This document shows, piece by piece, positions 1 through 9,047 of a DNA stretch of 64,000 bases. Position 1 is the stretch's first letter. Every line of letters starts with the position of its first letter. The notes under the pieces are model-generated. The model saw only the letters and a list, made by a program, of their open reading frames with translations. It was not told where the DNA came from and searched no databases. The position numbers and the translations under genes are program-made. The stretch comes from Rhizobium sp. Root1220. GTDB taxonomy: Bacteria; Pseudomonadota; Alphaproteobacteria; Rhizobiales; Rhizobiaceae. The DNA is taken from contig NZ_LMDG01000034.1 of NCBI RefSeq assembly GCF_001426265.1, positions 44,648 through 108,647 of the forward strand, written 5' to 3'.

Positions 1-1274
1 CCAAATGCGTCCGCAAGGCTGTCCGCGAAAATGACGTCAAATCGTGTCAAAAAACGGTCGAACGGCGCAAAATAGGGCGTCAGCCGGACTTTGCCGATAT
101 CGTTGCTGGGTAATGGCTCTCCGGCAGGGTCGAACAGACACGGCGAAGCCGCCCATGCGCGCCGGGAAGCCGCCTTCGGCAACGATGTCCCCGCCTTGCT
201 CCCCGCACGCCCTGTGGGTCCGACAAGAACGGAAGCATTTTCAGCATTTTGAACGATAAAGCGCCCGTCCCAGATGCCGCGCTCTCCCGCGGCAAGCGCA
301 AGTAACATGACATCGCGACTTTCACGGGCAAGGAAAAGGCCTTCGCGACGCAGATCAAACACCACCCTGCCAGCCGTCATGCGCCCCGGCGCACCCTTCG
401 CAACGAAGGCAAGCAGTTTCTCCGTCTGCGCACGCCCCAACGCGAAAGGCTGACCGCCAAAAACGGCCGCGAGGCGAGAAAGAGCGTACTCCAAGAGCAG
501 TTTGTCACTTGCCAGCCCGGCTTTCGATACGTACCCAAGCCCCTGTTCATGGAGGATAAAATGATCCGCTAGCCATTTACCCGCTTGCTCGGAAAGCCTG
601 AGCCGCTCGTCGGCAGCCTGTCTTGTCGTCGGAATTGCCGCCGTCTCCGAAAGCCGCATTCGCATGCGCACCCGCTCGTACCCTGGATCCGCGTTGCTTG
701 GATCATCGATCCAGCCAACACCCTGAGCCCGCAAGTCTCCACGAATGTCCTCGCGCAGACATGAAAGAAACGGTCGTGCGATCCACAACCGGCGATCGAA
801 CAGGACAAGGTCGGCAATTCCGGTTGTTTCCCGTTCCGAGCGCTCGCTGCGCATGGCCAGGGTCTCGCGTTGATCGTCGAGTGTGTGTGCCGTAACCGCG
901 AGGTCGGCATGAAAATTGTCGGCGGCCTCGGCGAGCAAAGCGTATCGAGCCTCGCGCGCAGCCGCCATGAGACCGGCTTTTGGCTTGTCTCCAAGCCAGA
1001 CCTTCGTGACGTGAGGCACACCGAGCGAGTGGCAGAGAGCGGCGACCTGACGCGCTTCATCCGCGGATTGATCGCGAAGCGCATGGTCCACTGTGGCGGC
1101 ACAAAGAGCGATGTTGGAATTGGGCGCGATCTTCAGCGCCTTGGCAAGAGCCAAAAGCAGGCCGGTTGAATCGCTGCCGCCTGAAATAGCGACCAGCACG
1201 CGCGATGGCTGTTTCAGCGAGTCGATAAAACGGTGGATTGCAGTTTCAGGAGCTAGAATACAGTCGGGGCGCAA
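1..1274 (-). CDS. tilS: tRNA(Ile)-lysidine synthase TilS (partial, C-terminus off window)
   Basis: TilS ligates lysine to C34 of the CAU-anticodon tRNA-Ile in an ATP-dependent reaction, so that the tRNA reads AUA. About 424 residues are visible as one uninterrupted frame that leaves the left edge. Close to the N-terminus is the PP-loop motif SGGSDST, followed by a VDHALRD segment and AHTLDDQRET, the family's second nucleotide-binding region. The first usable start in this frame is a TTG 12 nt after the cpoB stop; there is no ATG before the PP-loop and no strong ribosome binding site, so translation may be coupled to cpoB. It lies last in the cpoB transcription unit. The family and frame are clear; the exact start is uncertain. 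Confidence 0.88.
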   Translation of the reverse strand, partial: MRPDCILAPETAIHRFIDSLKQPSRVLVAISGGSDSTGLLLALAKALKIAPNSNIALCAATVDHALRDQSADEARQVAALCHSLGVPHVTKVWLGDKPKAGLMAAAREARYALLAEAADNFHADLAVTAHTLDDQRETLAMRSERSERETTGIADLVLFDRRLWIARPFLSCLREDIRGDLRAQGVGWIDDPSNADPGYERVRMRMRLSETAAIPTTRQAADERLRLSEQAGKWLADHFILHEQGLGYVSKAGLASDKLLLEYALSRLAAVFGGQPFALGRAQTEKLLAFVAKGAPGRMTAGRVVFDLRREGLFLARESRDVMLLALAAGERGIWDGRFIVQNAENASVLVGPTGRAGSKAGTSLPKAASRRAWAASPCLFDPAGEPLPSNDIGKVRLTPYFAPFDRFLTRFDVIFADSLADAF

Positions 1275-1286
1275 AACCGCGGGGCC

Positions 1287-2288
1287 TTAGCAGGCGAGAC
1301 GCTTCTGTTCGCTGCCGACCTTGGTTATGACGGCCCGAGAAGCCTTTGGATAGCGCTTCGACACTTCCTTGAGTGTCGCGCAGGCCGTTTCAGTGTTGTC
1401 GAGCGCGGCCAGAGACATGCCAAGCTTAAGAAGCATTTCCGGCGCCTTTTCGGAGCTGCCGTATTTCTGGTGCGCGTTCAGGAATGTCTTTGCCGCGTCG
1501 TTGTACTTGCCCTGTGAATAGAGCGCTTCGCCCAGCCAGAAATTGGCATCGGCAGCGCGAGCGCTTGCCGGGTACTGGGCGATGTACTGGGTGAATTCCC
1601 GTTCGGCCGTCGAATAGTCGCCGGAAAGCACATGGCCATAGGCGGCCTTGTACTGATCCGCCTCGCTACCGAGCGAAGCGGTTTGCGAGGACTTTGCCGC
1701 ATCGACGCCGGGGAGCGGGCCTGAACCAACCTCCGCGCCCTGATTTACCGAACCACCGACGGTGTTGCCACCCTGGTCGAACTCGATCGAGCCAAGTTGC
1801 TTCGGGGGCTGGCCGAGACCGCTGTTCTCCGGAACATCCGTGGAGGGAGCCGTTTCGGCTCCCCGTGTTGCCTCGATCGTGCGCGCGACATCATCGCCGC
1901 GCTGGGCCGTCTGGCTGGAGGGCGGGATATCGGCTTCGCTCTTTTTCATCGGCTTGCCGGTACTAGCACTGCTGCCCCCGGCTTTTTCCAGCTCCTGAAA
2001 GCGGAATTCGTTGTCTTCCTGCGCCTTGCGTATCGTTTCCTGCATTTGCAACAGTTGGAAACTCATCTCCTCGATGCGCCCGTTCAATTGACGAAGCTGC
2101 TCTTCGAGCTGCTGAACGCGGACTTCCGCACCGCCTGCAGCCTGTACGTTGACAATCGGCGCACTCTGCTGACGCTCGACATCCCGACCGCCGACCTGCC
2201 AACCAAACAGCGACGTCGCATTCGCCGATTGGCCCGCCCCGGTCACGGCTGCGAGGCAGATCATACCTGCCACGACAAGTTTCTTCAT
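1287..2288 (-). CDS. cpoB: Tol-Pal associated periplasmic coordinator CpoB (YbgF)
   Basis: CpoB is a periplasmic protein that links the Tol machine to peptidoglycan synthesis during constriction. The 333-residue product starts with a signal peptide (MKKLVVAGMICLAAVTG, cleavage near ANA). Residues about 50-90 form a coiled coil (VQQLEEQLRQLNGRIEEM), the trimerisation segment. A long low-complexity Ser/Thr/Gly linker follows, and about 120 C-terminal residues carry TPR repeats (ANFWLGEALYSQGKYNDAA). It follows pal and precedes tilS; a terminator lies between pal and this gene, so it probably has its own promoter in the 214-nt gap. The linker is longer than in the E. coli protein, as is common in alphaproteobacteria. 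Confidence 0.9.
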   Translation of the reverse strand: MKKLVVAGMICLAAVTGAGQSANATSLFGWQVGGRDVERQQSAPIVNVQAAGGAEVRVQQLEEQLRQLNGRIEEMSFQLLQMQETIRKAQEDNEFRFQELEKAGGSSASTGKPMKKSEADIPPSSQTAQRGDDVARTIEATRGAETAPSTDVPENSGLGQPPKQLGSIEFDQGGNTVGGSVNQGAEVGSGPLPGVDAAKSSQTASLGSEADQYKAAYGHVLSGDYSTAEREFTQYIAQYPASARAADANFWLGEALYSQGKYNDAAKTFLNAHQKYGSSEKAPEMLLKLGMSLAALDNTETACATLKEVSKRYPKASRAVITKVGSEQKRLAC

Positions 2289-2390
2289 ATGGTTCGTCCT
2301 GTCTCAGTGATTCTTCGCGCCTCGATGGCACGAACAGGAGATTTTTCCAATTGCTTTCAAAAAGCAACGGAGTCTGGCCAAAGTGTGTTC

Positions 2391-2425
2391 AAAAAGAAAA
2401 GGCGACCCGCGATGGGGTCGCCTTT
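2391..2425 (-). terminator. Intrinsic terminator after pal
   Basis: Ten-base-pair arms at 2399-2408 and 2415-2424 form a GC-rich hairpin with a 6-nt loop. Read on the minus strand the stem is followed by TTTTCTTTTT. It ends the tolQRAB-pal transcript and separates it from cpoB-tilS. Confidence 0.85.
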
Positions 2426-2502
2426 CCAAATCGTAATGTATTTCCGGAACTACGGCGCCGCGTGTCCGCACGCGTAAAAGCCGCCGTAGCGTCGGTGCTG
2501 CG

Positions 2503-3027
2503 TTACATGCCGGCGCCGCCGAGAACGGTAACGGCGCGACGGTTCTGCGACCAGCAGGAAATATCGTCGCAGACGGCGACCGGGCGCTCCTTGCCGTAGG
2601 AGATCGTCCTCATGCGCTGAGCCGGCACGCCGCGCGAGGCAAGGTAGTCCTTGGCGGCAGACGCGCGACGGGCACCGAGCGCCAGGTTGTACTCGCGGGT
2701 GCCGCGTTCGTCGGCATGACCTTCGACAGTGATTGCGTACTTCGGATACCGGGCAAGCCACTGAGCCTGACGGTCGAGCGTCTGGGAAGCATCCGCGCGG
2801 ATGGAGGTTGAATCGGTGTCGAAGAAGATGCGGTCGCCGACGTTGACCGTGAAGTCCTGTGCTGAGCCCGGCGTTGCGGCGCCGGCACCAAGGCCGAGGT
2901 CGCCGGCACTGTTGACCGGCTTCTTGGCGCAGCTTGCCAGAGCGAGACCGGCAACGAGCGCGATCATGACGGGGTTACGGGCGAAATCCTGCATGCGGCT
3001 CATTGCCGGGGTGTGAATTCGGCTCAT
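2503..3027 (-). CDS. pal: Peptidoglycan-associated lipoprotein Pal
   Basis: Pal is the outer-membrane lipoprotein of the Tol-Pal system; it binds meso-diaminopimelate in peptidoglycan and partners TolB. The 174-residue precursor has a lipobox LALASC with the lipidated cysteine at residue 33, a short Gly/Ala linker, and an OmpA_C domain from about residue 65 with the signature VEGHADERGTREYN and the following ALGARRA. AAGGAG lies 8 nt before the first ATG and supports this start over an internal one at 3003. It is the last gene before the terminator, 156 nt after tolB; that gap holds no other gene. Confidence 0.96.
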   Translation of the reverse strand: MSRIHTPAMSRMQDFARNPVMIALVAGLALASCAKKPVNSAGDLGLGAGAATPGSAQDFTVNVGDRIFFDTDSTSIRADASQTLDRQAQWLARYPKYAITVEGHADERGTREYNLALGARRASAAKDYLASRGVPAQRMRTISYGKERPVAVCDDISCWSQNRRAVTVLGGAGM

Positions 3028-3183
3028 GGCCGGTCTCCTTGCGACTTGATTAGGGTTGCCGGACTGTAACCTTACTAGGTTAATCGGCGCTCAAGAATCA
3101 TGGTTAACGAATGGTTGATTTGTCCCTTTGCCGCCCAGTTCAAAGATTTTTGCGGCGACAACAAGGCACATCCCCAGCCTTTA

Positions 3184-4494
3184 CTACTCGAGCAGCGGTG
3201 ACCAGGCTGGGTCCGAACCGTAGGTCGGGGTCTTGATCATCTGCTCGTTGTAGCCTGTCAGGTCGATTGAGTAGAGCTGCGGACCACCCGCCCCCGCCGC
3301 CTGGCGGAAGAACATGATGACGCGGCCGTTCGGAGCCCAGGTCGGGCCCTCATTGTGGAAGCCGGTCGTCAGGATGCGTTCGCCCGAACCGTCCGGCTTC
3401 ATCACGCCGATCGAGAACTTGCCGCCCGACTGCTTGGTGAAGGCGATCAGATCGCCACGCGGAGACCAGACAGGCGTCGAGTAGGAGCCGTCGCCGAACG
3501 ATATACGCGTCTGGCCGGAACCGTCAGCATTCATCTTGTAAAGCTGCTGGCGCCCGCCGCGATCGCTTTCGAACACGATCTGGCCACCGTCAGGCGAATA
3601 GGACGGCGACGTATCGATCGCTGCCGTCGAGGTCAGCCGCGTGGTGGTGCGCGAGCGCAGGTCCATGGTGTAGATATTCGCATTGCCTTCCTGCTGAAGG
3701 CTCATGACAACCTTCTGGCCATCGGGCGAGAACCGCGGCGAAAACGTCATGCCCGGGAAATTGCCCACCACTTCGCGCTGGCCGGTCTCCAGCTGCAGGA
3801 GGTAAACCCGCGGCTGCTGGTTGGCAAAGGACATGTAGGTGACTTCTTGCCGGTTCGGCGAGAAGCGCGGAGTCAGCACGAGGTCGCTGCCGTTGGTCAG
3901 CATGCGGACGTTGAAGCCGTCCTGGTCCATGATGGCGAGCTGCCGCTTGCGATCCTGCTTGGTGCCGGACTCCGAGACGAAAACGACACGGGTGTCGAAA
4001 TAGCCTTCTTCACCAGTGATCTGCTTGTAGATCGCATCGGCGATAATGTGGGCGACACGGCGCCAATTCTCGGGCTGCGTATAGAATTGCTGCCCCGTCA
4101 TCTGCGTACCGGCAAATGTGTCCCAGAGGCGGAACTCGGCGCGAAGACGGCCGTCGCTTTCCTTTGTCACGCGGCCGGTAACAAGCGCCTGCGCGTTGAT
4201 CACCTTCCAGTCCTCGAAGCGCGGAGCGGCATCGGGATTGGAGATCTTCTCGATGAAGGCATTCTTGTTGATCGGCGCAAACAGGCCCGAGCGCTGAAGA
4301 TCCGCCGCCACCACCTGCGACACCTGCGCGCCCATGTCGCCCTGCAGGAAGTCGGTTACCGCGATCGGCAGGGGCTCGACATTGCCCTTGTTGATGTTGA
4401 TTTCGACAAGCGCGTTCGCGGGCGTGGCGATAACGGCGGTGGTTATCATGCCGACGGCGACCATCAAGGCGCGGATGAGAGAACACTTGGTCAT
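3184..4494 (-). CDS. tolB: Tol-Pal system beta-propeller protein TolB
   Basis: TolB is the periplasmic beta-propeller that alternates between Pal and TolA. A signal peptide (TKCSLIRALMVAVGM, cleavage near ANA) precedes an N-terminal domain starting VEININKGNVEPLPIA, and then WD40-like/PD40 repeats of the kind RFSPDGQKVVMS, SYSPDGGQIVFESD and WSPRGDLIAF. I choose the ATG at 4494 because the signal peptide begins there and a GAAAGG lies upstream. An in-frame ATG at 4515, two bases beyond the tolA stop, would add seven residues. About 436 residues matches the family length. Confidence 0.95.
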   Translation of the reverse strand: MTKCSLIRALMVAVGMITTAVIATPANALVEININKGNVEPLPIAVTDFLQGDMGAQVSQVVAADLQRSGLFAPINKNAFIEKISNPDAAPRFEDWKVINAQALVTGRVTKESDGRLRAEFRLWDTFAGTQMTGQQFYTQPENWRRVAHIIADAIYKQITGEEGYFDTRVVFVSESGTKQDRKRQLAIMDQDGFNVRMLTNGSDLVLTPRFSPNRQEVTYMSFANQQPRVYLLQLETGQREVVGNFPGMTFSPRFSPDGQKVVMSLQQEGNANIYTMDLRSRTTTRLTSTAAIDTSPSYSPDGGQIVFESDRGGRQQLYKMNADGSGQTRISFGDGSYSTPVWSPRGDLIAFTKQSGGKFSIGVMKPDGSGERILTTGFHNEGPTWAPNGRVIMFFRQAAGAGGPQLYSIDLTGYNEQMIKTPTYGSDPAWSPLLE

Positions 4495-4516
4495 AGAGGA
4501 CAAGCCTTTCAGCATT

Positions 4517-5653
4517 TTAAAGTGCTAGATCGCTGGGGTCGAAATTGACGATGACTTCGCCCCAGGCGTCGTATTTGTCTTTCGGAAGATTCGTGAACGG
4601 CGACGACTTCATGACCGCGCGCTTTGCACCGCTCGCCAGGGCCATGCGGGTAGCCTCGTTGGTGCCACCGACCGCCTCGACATCCGGCGAGCCGATGATG
4701 TTGCCTTCCTGATCGAGCTTCATGTGGACTTTGATGCGAACCTCCCCTGCGCCTTCCATCCCGGGGATGACGGACCAGTTGCCGGCAATTGCGCTGCGAA
4801 GCGCGTCCATTTCGCTCATGGAGAGCTTGGAACCGCCGGTGGCCTTCTTGGCACCGAGGGAGGCAACTTCCGTCGAGCTCTTGGCACCGCCATTTGACGG
4901 GTCCTGCTTGTTCAGCAAGGCCGCGATGTCGTCAGCGTTGAAGTCGCTCGGCTTAGACGAGGAGGCCTTGGCCTTCTCCTGCTTCTTGTCAGCCTTCTTC
5001 TTTTCGGTCGGCTTTTCGTCCGTCTGCGCCTTGTCTTCCGTCTTCTTCTCAGGCGGCTTTTCCGCCGGCTTCTGCTCGGGAGGCTTCACTTGAGGCTTGA
5101 CGACGGGCGTCGGCACCTTGTCCGGCAAGGCTTCGGCATCCGGCTTCGGCGGCTCGGCCTGCTCCTGCGGCTTTTCCTCAGCCTTCGGCGGCGTAGGCGT
5201 CGGCGGGGTGATGTCGGGCTTTGGTGGTGTGATCGACGCCACCTGCTGCGGCTCCACGTCCGTCTCTTCCTTCATGATCTCCTTGACCTCATTGGGTACG
5301 GGATCATTCGTGGGAAGCGGCTTTTCGGAAGCCTTGGGAGCAGCGGCGCTTTCGTTGTTGTTCGGTTTGGCGTTGGGAACCGGGGGCGTCTTCAGGTCGA
5401 CCTTGTTCTCGCCCATGTTCTCGGCGTTTTCGACATTGGTCGGCTTTGCAGTTGGTTTCGGCGCCGGCTTTTCGCTCGGCTTGGCCGTTTTATCGCCCTG
5501 CTGCATCTGCGTCATTTCTTCGACCGGCACGAGGTCGACGGGCATCGCCTCGAAATCCTCGACCTTGAATTGCTCGGGGGAGCCGATCGAGATCAGCGCC
5601 CAGGTGAGCAATGCGCAGTGCAGAGCAGCAGATGTGACGATACTGGCCTTCAT
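4517..5653 (-). CDS. tolA: Energy-transducing protein TolA
   Basis: TolA connects the inner-membrane TolQR motor to TolB and Pal. The 378-residue product has one N-terminal transmembrane segment (about residues 7-25), a long Pro/Lys/Glu-rich domain (about 50-250) and a C-terminal TonB-like domain of about 100 residues (from about IAGNWSVIPGMEGAGEV, ending NFDPSDLAL). The middle domain is proline-rich, unlike the alanine-rich helix of E. coli TolA, a common form in rhizobia. The start lies 8 nt from the tolR stop and the stop touches the tolB start region, indicating co-transcription. Confidence 0.93.
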   Translation of the reverse strand: MKASIVTSAALHCALLTWALISIGSPEQFKVEDFEAMPVDLVPVEEMTQMQQGDKTAKPSEKPAPKPTAKPTNVENAENMGENKVDLKTPPVPNAKPNNNESAAAPKASEKPLPTNDPVPNEVKEIMKEETDVEPQQVASITPPKPDITPPTPTPPKAEEKPQEQAEPPKPDAEALPDKVPTPVVKPQVKPPEQKPAEKPPEKKTEDKAQTDEKPTEKKKADKKQEKAKASSSKPSDFNADDIAALLNKQDPSNGGAKSSTEVASLGAKKATGGSKLSMSEMDALRSAIAGNWSVIPGMEGAGEVRIKVHMKLDQEGNIIGSPDVEAVGGTNEATRMALASGAKRAVMKSSPFTNLPKDKYDAWGEVIVNFDPSDLAL

Positions 5654-5661
5654 AGCGCTCG

Positions 5662-6120
5662 CTATTGGTCCTTCTTCTGCTGGGTCACGAGGCCGATATT
5701 CTTGAAGCCTGCGCCCTGTATGCGGGCCATGACGTCAGCGATTACGCCGTAAGGCGCCGTCGCATCACCGCGAACGAAGATGCGTTCATTGTAGCCGGTG
5801 GTCGCGATCGCTTCGAGCTTCGCCGCAATTTCCTCGACCGGAATCGGCGTTTCCTGAAGGAACGCTGTTCCGTCATTCTTGACCGAGATCGTGATCGGCT
5901 GCGTTTCGGAATTCAGCGCCTTGGCCTGCGTTTCCGGCAGATCGATCGGGACGCCGACGGTCATCATCGGTGCTGCCACCATGAAGATGATCAGTAGCAC
6001 GAGCATGACGTCGACGAGCGGCGTCACGTTGATTTCCGAGATAGTTCCGCCTCTGCGGCCACCACGGCGACGACGGCTACCACCGCCGCCTCCGCCACCG
6101 CTTGGAGCACCCATAGCCAT
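5662..6120 (-). CDS. tolR: Biopolymer transporter TolR (ExbD family)
   Basis: TolR is the small ion-channel and peptidoglycan-binding partner of TolQ. The 152-residue protein has an unusual Gly- and Arg-rich N-terminus (residues 5-25), then the single transmembrane helix with the essential proton-carrying aspartate, D37, in TPLVDVMLVLLIIFMV, and a periplasmic ExbD-type domain. GGAG lies 8 nt before the ATG. The basic glycine-rich leader fits a cytoplasmic N-terminus under the positive-inside rule. Confidence 0.95.
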   Translation of the reverse strand: MAMGAPSGGGGGGGSRRRRGGRRGGTISEINVTPLVDVMLVLLIIFMVAAPMMTVGVPIDLPETQAKALNSETQPITISVKNDGTAFLQETPIPVEEIAAKLEAIATTGYNERIFVRGDATAPYGVIADVMARIQGAGFKNIGLVTQQKKDQ

Positions 6121-6143
6121 ATCGTCTACTCCGTTTCCGTCGG

Positions 6144-6863
6144 TTACTGCGCGGCCTGACGCGGCTGCAGCTTTTCATCGATCTGGCGCGAAAGGATGGC
6201 GGAGAATTCATCCGCGAAGCCTTCCATGCGACCCGAGAGCTTGCCGGCGTCAGCGGAGAACTTGTTGTAGGCGATAACCGCCGGAATAGCCGCGACCAGA
6301 CCGATGGCCGTTGCAAGCAACGCCTCGGCGATACCCGGCGCGACAACTGCGAGGTTGGTCGACTTCGAACCGGCGATGGCCTGGAACGAGGTCATGATAC
6401 CGACGACTGTTCCGAAAAGTCCGATGAACGGACCGGCTGAACCGATCGTCGCCAGCGAGCCGAGGCGAGCCGAAAAGCCTTCGGATTCACGGGCGAGCGT
6501 CACGTCCATGGCGCGGTCGATACGCATCTGGAGACCGATCGGCGACCGTGCACCGCGCTCGAAGCTCTTCTTCCACTCGCGCATGGCGGCGACGAAGATC
6601 GAGGCAAGGCCCGTATTGTTGCGCTCTGAAAGCGAGCGGTAGAGCTCTTCCAGCGATTGACCCGACCAGAACACCTGTTCGAACTTGTCGAACTGGCGCC
6701 GTGCGCGGCCAAATGCCAGATACTTGTCGATGACGATCGCCCAGGTCCAGACCGAGGCTGCTATGAGCCCGAGCATGACCAGTTTGACGACGAGACCTGC
6801 CTGCATGAACAGCGACCAGAGGCTGACGTCCGTCGCTGCTGCTGCCAATCCTACTTGTTCCAT
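6144..6863 (-). CDS. tolQ: Tol-Pal proton channel protein TolQ (MotA/ExbB family)
   Basis: TolQ forms the inner-membrane channel that harvests proton motive force with TolR. The product has three transmembrane helices (about residues 18-40, 135-158 and 175-198) with the family signature GLFGTVVGIMTSF and the following AIGLVAAIPAVIAYN. The frame is open 17 codons further upstream, but the family N-terminus corresponds to the ATG at 6863, giving 239 residues, so I use that start. The gene is followed after 23 nt by tolR. A CtrA-like near-match lies about 200 nt upstream. Confidence 0.95.
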   Translation of the reverse strand: MEQVGLAAAATDVSLWSLFMQAGLVVKLVMLGLIAASVWTWAIVIDKYLAFGRARRQFDKFEQVFWSGQSLEELYRSLSERNNTGLASIFVAAMREWKKSFERGARSPIGLQMRIDRAMDVTLARESEGFSARLGSLATIGSAGPFIGLFGTVVGIMTSFQAIAGSKSTNLAVVAPGIAEALLATAIGLVAAIPAVIAYNKFSADAGKLSGRMEGFADEFSAILSRQIDEKLQPRQAAQ

Positions 6864-7251
6864 TGATCCAAAATCCCCGAATCCAAACGCCCGGCACTTG
6901 ACCGGGCGGCACAAAGTGATCTCGCAAGAAGTGTCTGGCAGCCGCCGCCCTAAGCCCTGGTCAAGCTTCCAAGCTCTTATCCGCTTTCCTTGCCGTCAAA
7001 TTTGGTCAAAGGAAGGCGTGCACCGCACAAACTCTGACAATCCGAGTAAGACACTATTATGGTTAATAGTTCGTTAGCGCCGGATCATGGCAACAAAACT
7101 ATCTGCGGAAAATTATCCCTTGGAATACTTGGTCAAACCTGGGGTCGATTGCCAAAACAGCGCTTATCTTGCGGCGCGGCAATTCCTTCACATAAAACTC
7201 ATGTTTTTACAAGGGTCTGATTCCAGCATTTGCAAATAGCCGCGATGCGGG
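6864..7251. other. Intergenic region between ybgC and tolQ
   Basis: This 388-nt stretch has no convincing gene. It should hold the tolQ promoter. TTAA-N7-TTAG at 7063-7077 is one mismatch from the CtrA consensus. I see no strong sigma-70 pair, hairpin or RNA gene. Confidence 0.5.
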
Positions 7252-7707
7252 TCAGGCGCCGTCCGACGCAATCAGCATCTGCCTTGCCAAGGCTTCCGGC
7301 AGCCGCCGCGGCCGCCCGCTTGCGTTGATGACAGCGATGACCACCTTGGCGGCGATCAGCAGTGTCTCGCCGCGGCGGATCTCCTGGCTGAGCACCATCT
7401 TAGCGCCGCCGGCCTTGTCGGTACGGGTAAGCACGGTGAGGATGTCATCCATCCGTGCCGGCGTCTTGAAGTCGATCTCCATGCGGTGAACGACGAAGAC
7501 AAGGCCTTCCTCGTCGGCGCTGATCAATTCCCGCTGCTCAACACCGAGACAACGCAGATAGTCCGTACGACCGCGCTCGAGGAAGTGAAGATAGCGGGCA
7601 TGATAGACGAGACCGGAGAAGTCGGTATCCTCGTAGTAGACGCGCTGCAGGAGGCGGTGGCCCGCTTCCGTGAGTTCGCCCGAGATCGAAAAACCGTTGT
7701 CCGTCAT
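7252..7707 (-). CDS. ybgC: Tol-Pal associated acyl-CoA thioesterase YbgC
   Basis: YbgC is a cytoplasmic hot-dog-fold thioesterase encoded at the head of most tol-pal clusters. The product (151 residues) has the 4HBT signature RVYYEDTDFSGLVYHARYL with the catalytic aspartate in YEDTD, followed by HFLERGRTDYLR. GGAG 7 nt before the ATG at 7707 selects this start over an upstream in-frame ATG at 7764. It lies 388 nt from tolQ, so it may have its own transcript. Its promoter region faces sqdB. Confidence 0.93.
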   Translation of the reverse strand: MTDNGFSISGELTEAGHRLLQRVYYEDTDFSGLVYHARYLHFLERGRTDYLRCLGVEQRELISADEEGLVFVVHRMEIDFKTPARMDDILTVLTRTDKAGGAKMVLSQEIRRGETLLIAAKVVIAVINASGRPRRLPEALARQMLIASDGA

Positions 7708-7826
7708 AATTTTCTCCAAAGTCACGCGCCCTCTTTGGCCGAAGACTTTCCGCCTTGCAAGCATTGAACAATTGTCACGCTTCCTAAGTAATTTTCGTTA
7801 GACGCGGCCAATCAGGAGATGACGCC

Positions 7827-9047
7827 ATGAAGATTGCAGTGATGGGCGGGGATGGATTTATAGGCTGGCCAACATCATTGCATCTGTCCGACGCCGGACA
7901 CGAAATCCATATTCTCGACAACCTGTCGAGACGCTGGATCGATACCGAACTCGGCGTCCAGTCGCTGACGCCGATGGACTCGATCCAGGAGCGCACCCGC
8001 ATCTGGCACGCCGAAACCGGCCGGCGCATCCACTTCAATCTCATCGATCTTGCCAAGGATTACGAGCTGCTGAAGAAGTGGCTGGGAGAAAACAGGCCGG
8101 ACGCGGTCATCCACTTCGCTGAACAGCGCGCAGCGCCGTATTCGATGAAGAGCGACCGGCACAAGAACTACACGGTCAACAACAACGTCAACGCCACCCA
8201 CAACCTGCTCAACGCCCTCGTCGAACTCCAGCTTGACGCGCATCTGATTCACCTTGGCACGATGGGCGTCTACGGCTACTCGACCGTCGGCGCCGCGATC
8301 CCCGAAGGCTACCTGCCGGTCGGCATCGAGACTTCGGACGGCCAGACCGTGAGCCAGGAAATCCTCTACCCTTCCAATCCCGGCTCTATCTACCACATGA
8401 CCAAATGCCTGGATCAGACGCTCTTTCATTTCTACGCCAAGAACGACGCGATGCGTATCACAGACCTGCACCAGGGCATCGTCTGGGGTACGCACACCGA
8501 ACAGACCCGTCGTCATCCGCAGCTCGTCAATCGCTTCGACTACGACGGCGACTATGGGACGGTGCTCAATCGTTTCCTGATCCAGGCAGCAATCGGATAC
8601 CCACTCACGGTCCACGGCACCGGCGGCCAGACCCGCGCCTTCATCCACATTCAGGATTCGGTCCGCTGCATCGAACTGGCGCTTCAGAACCCGCCTGCCC
8701 AGGGCGCCCGAGTGGAGATTTTCAACCAGATGACCGAGACGCACCGCGTGCGCGATCTCGCCGAGATGATTGCCAGGATGAGCGGCTCCGAAATCGCCTG
8801 GTTGCCCAACCCACGCAAGGAAGCACCGGAGAACGAACTGATCGTGAAGAACGAGAAGTTCCGCAACCTCGGTCTCGACCCCATCACCCTGCAGGCCGGG
8901 CTGCTGAGCGAGATCGTCGATGTCGCAAGAAAGTTCGCCTACCGTGTCGATCGCACCCGCGTTCCGGCCGTCTCGGCCTGGACGAAGGACATCGCAGCGA
9001 CGATCAACCGCGATCCGGAAGGCAAACGCCTGAAGTCAGTGTCATGA
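7827..9047 (+). CDS. sqdB: UDP-sulfoquinovose synthase SqdB
   Basis: SqdB makes UDP-sulfoquinovose from UDP-glucose and sulfite, the head-group donor for the sulfolipid SQDG. The 406-residue protein is an extended SDR with an N-terminal NAD-binding motif MGGDGFIGWP, the catalytic T145 in HLGTMGVYGYS, and the YxxxK pair Y189/K193 in SIYHMTKCLDQ. The long insertion around RRWIDTELGVQSL is typical of SqdB. AGGAG lies 7 nt before the ATG. The stop overlaps the next start (ATGA), marking the first gene of a three-gene operon. Confidence 0.96.
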   Translation: MKIAVMGGDGFIGWPTSLHLSDAGHEIHILDNLSRRWIDTELGVQSLTPMDSIQERTRIWHAETGRRIHFNLIDLAKDYELLKKWLGENRPDAVIHFAEQRAAPYSMKSDRHKNYTVNNNVNATHNLLNALVELQLDAHLIHLGTMGVYGYSTVGAAIPEGYLPVGIETSDGQTVSQEILYPSNPGSIYHMTKCLDQTLFHFYAKNDAMRITDLHQGIVWGTHTEQTRRHPQLVNRFDYDGDYGTVLNRFLIQAAIGYPLTVHGTGGQTRAFIHIQDSVRCIELALQNPPAQGARVEIFNQMTETHRVRDLAEMIARMSGSEIAWLPNPRKEAPENELIVKNEKFRNLGLDPITLQAGLLSEIVDVARKFAYRVDRTRVPAVSAWTKDIAATINRDPEGKRLKSVS

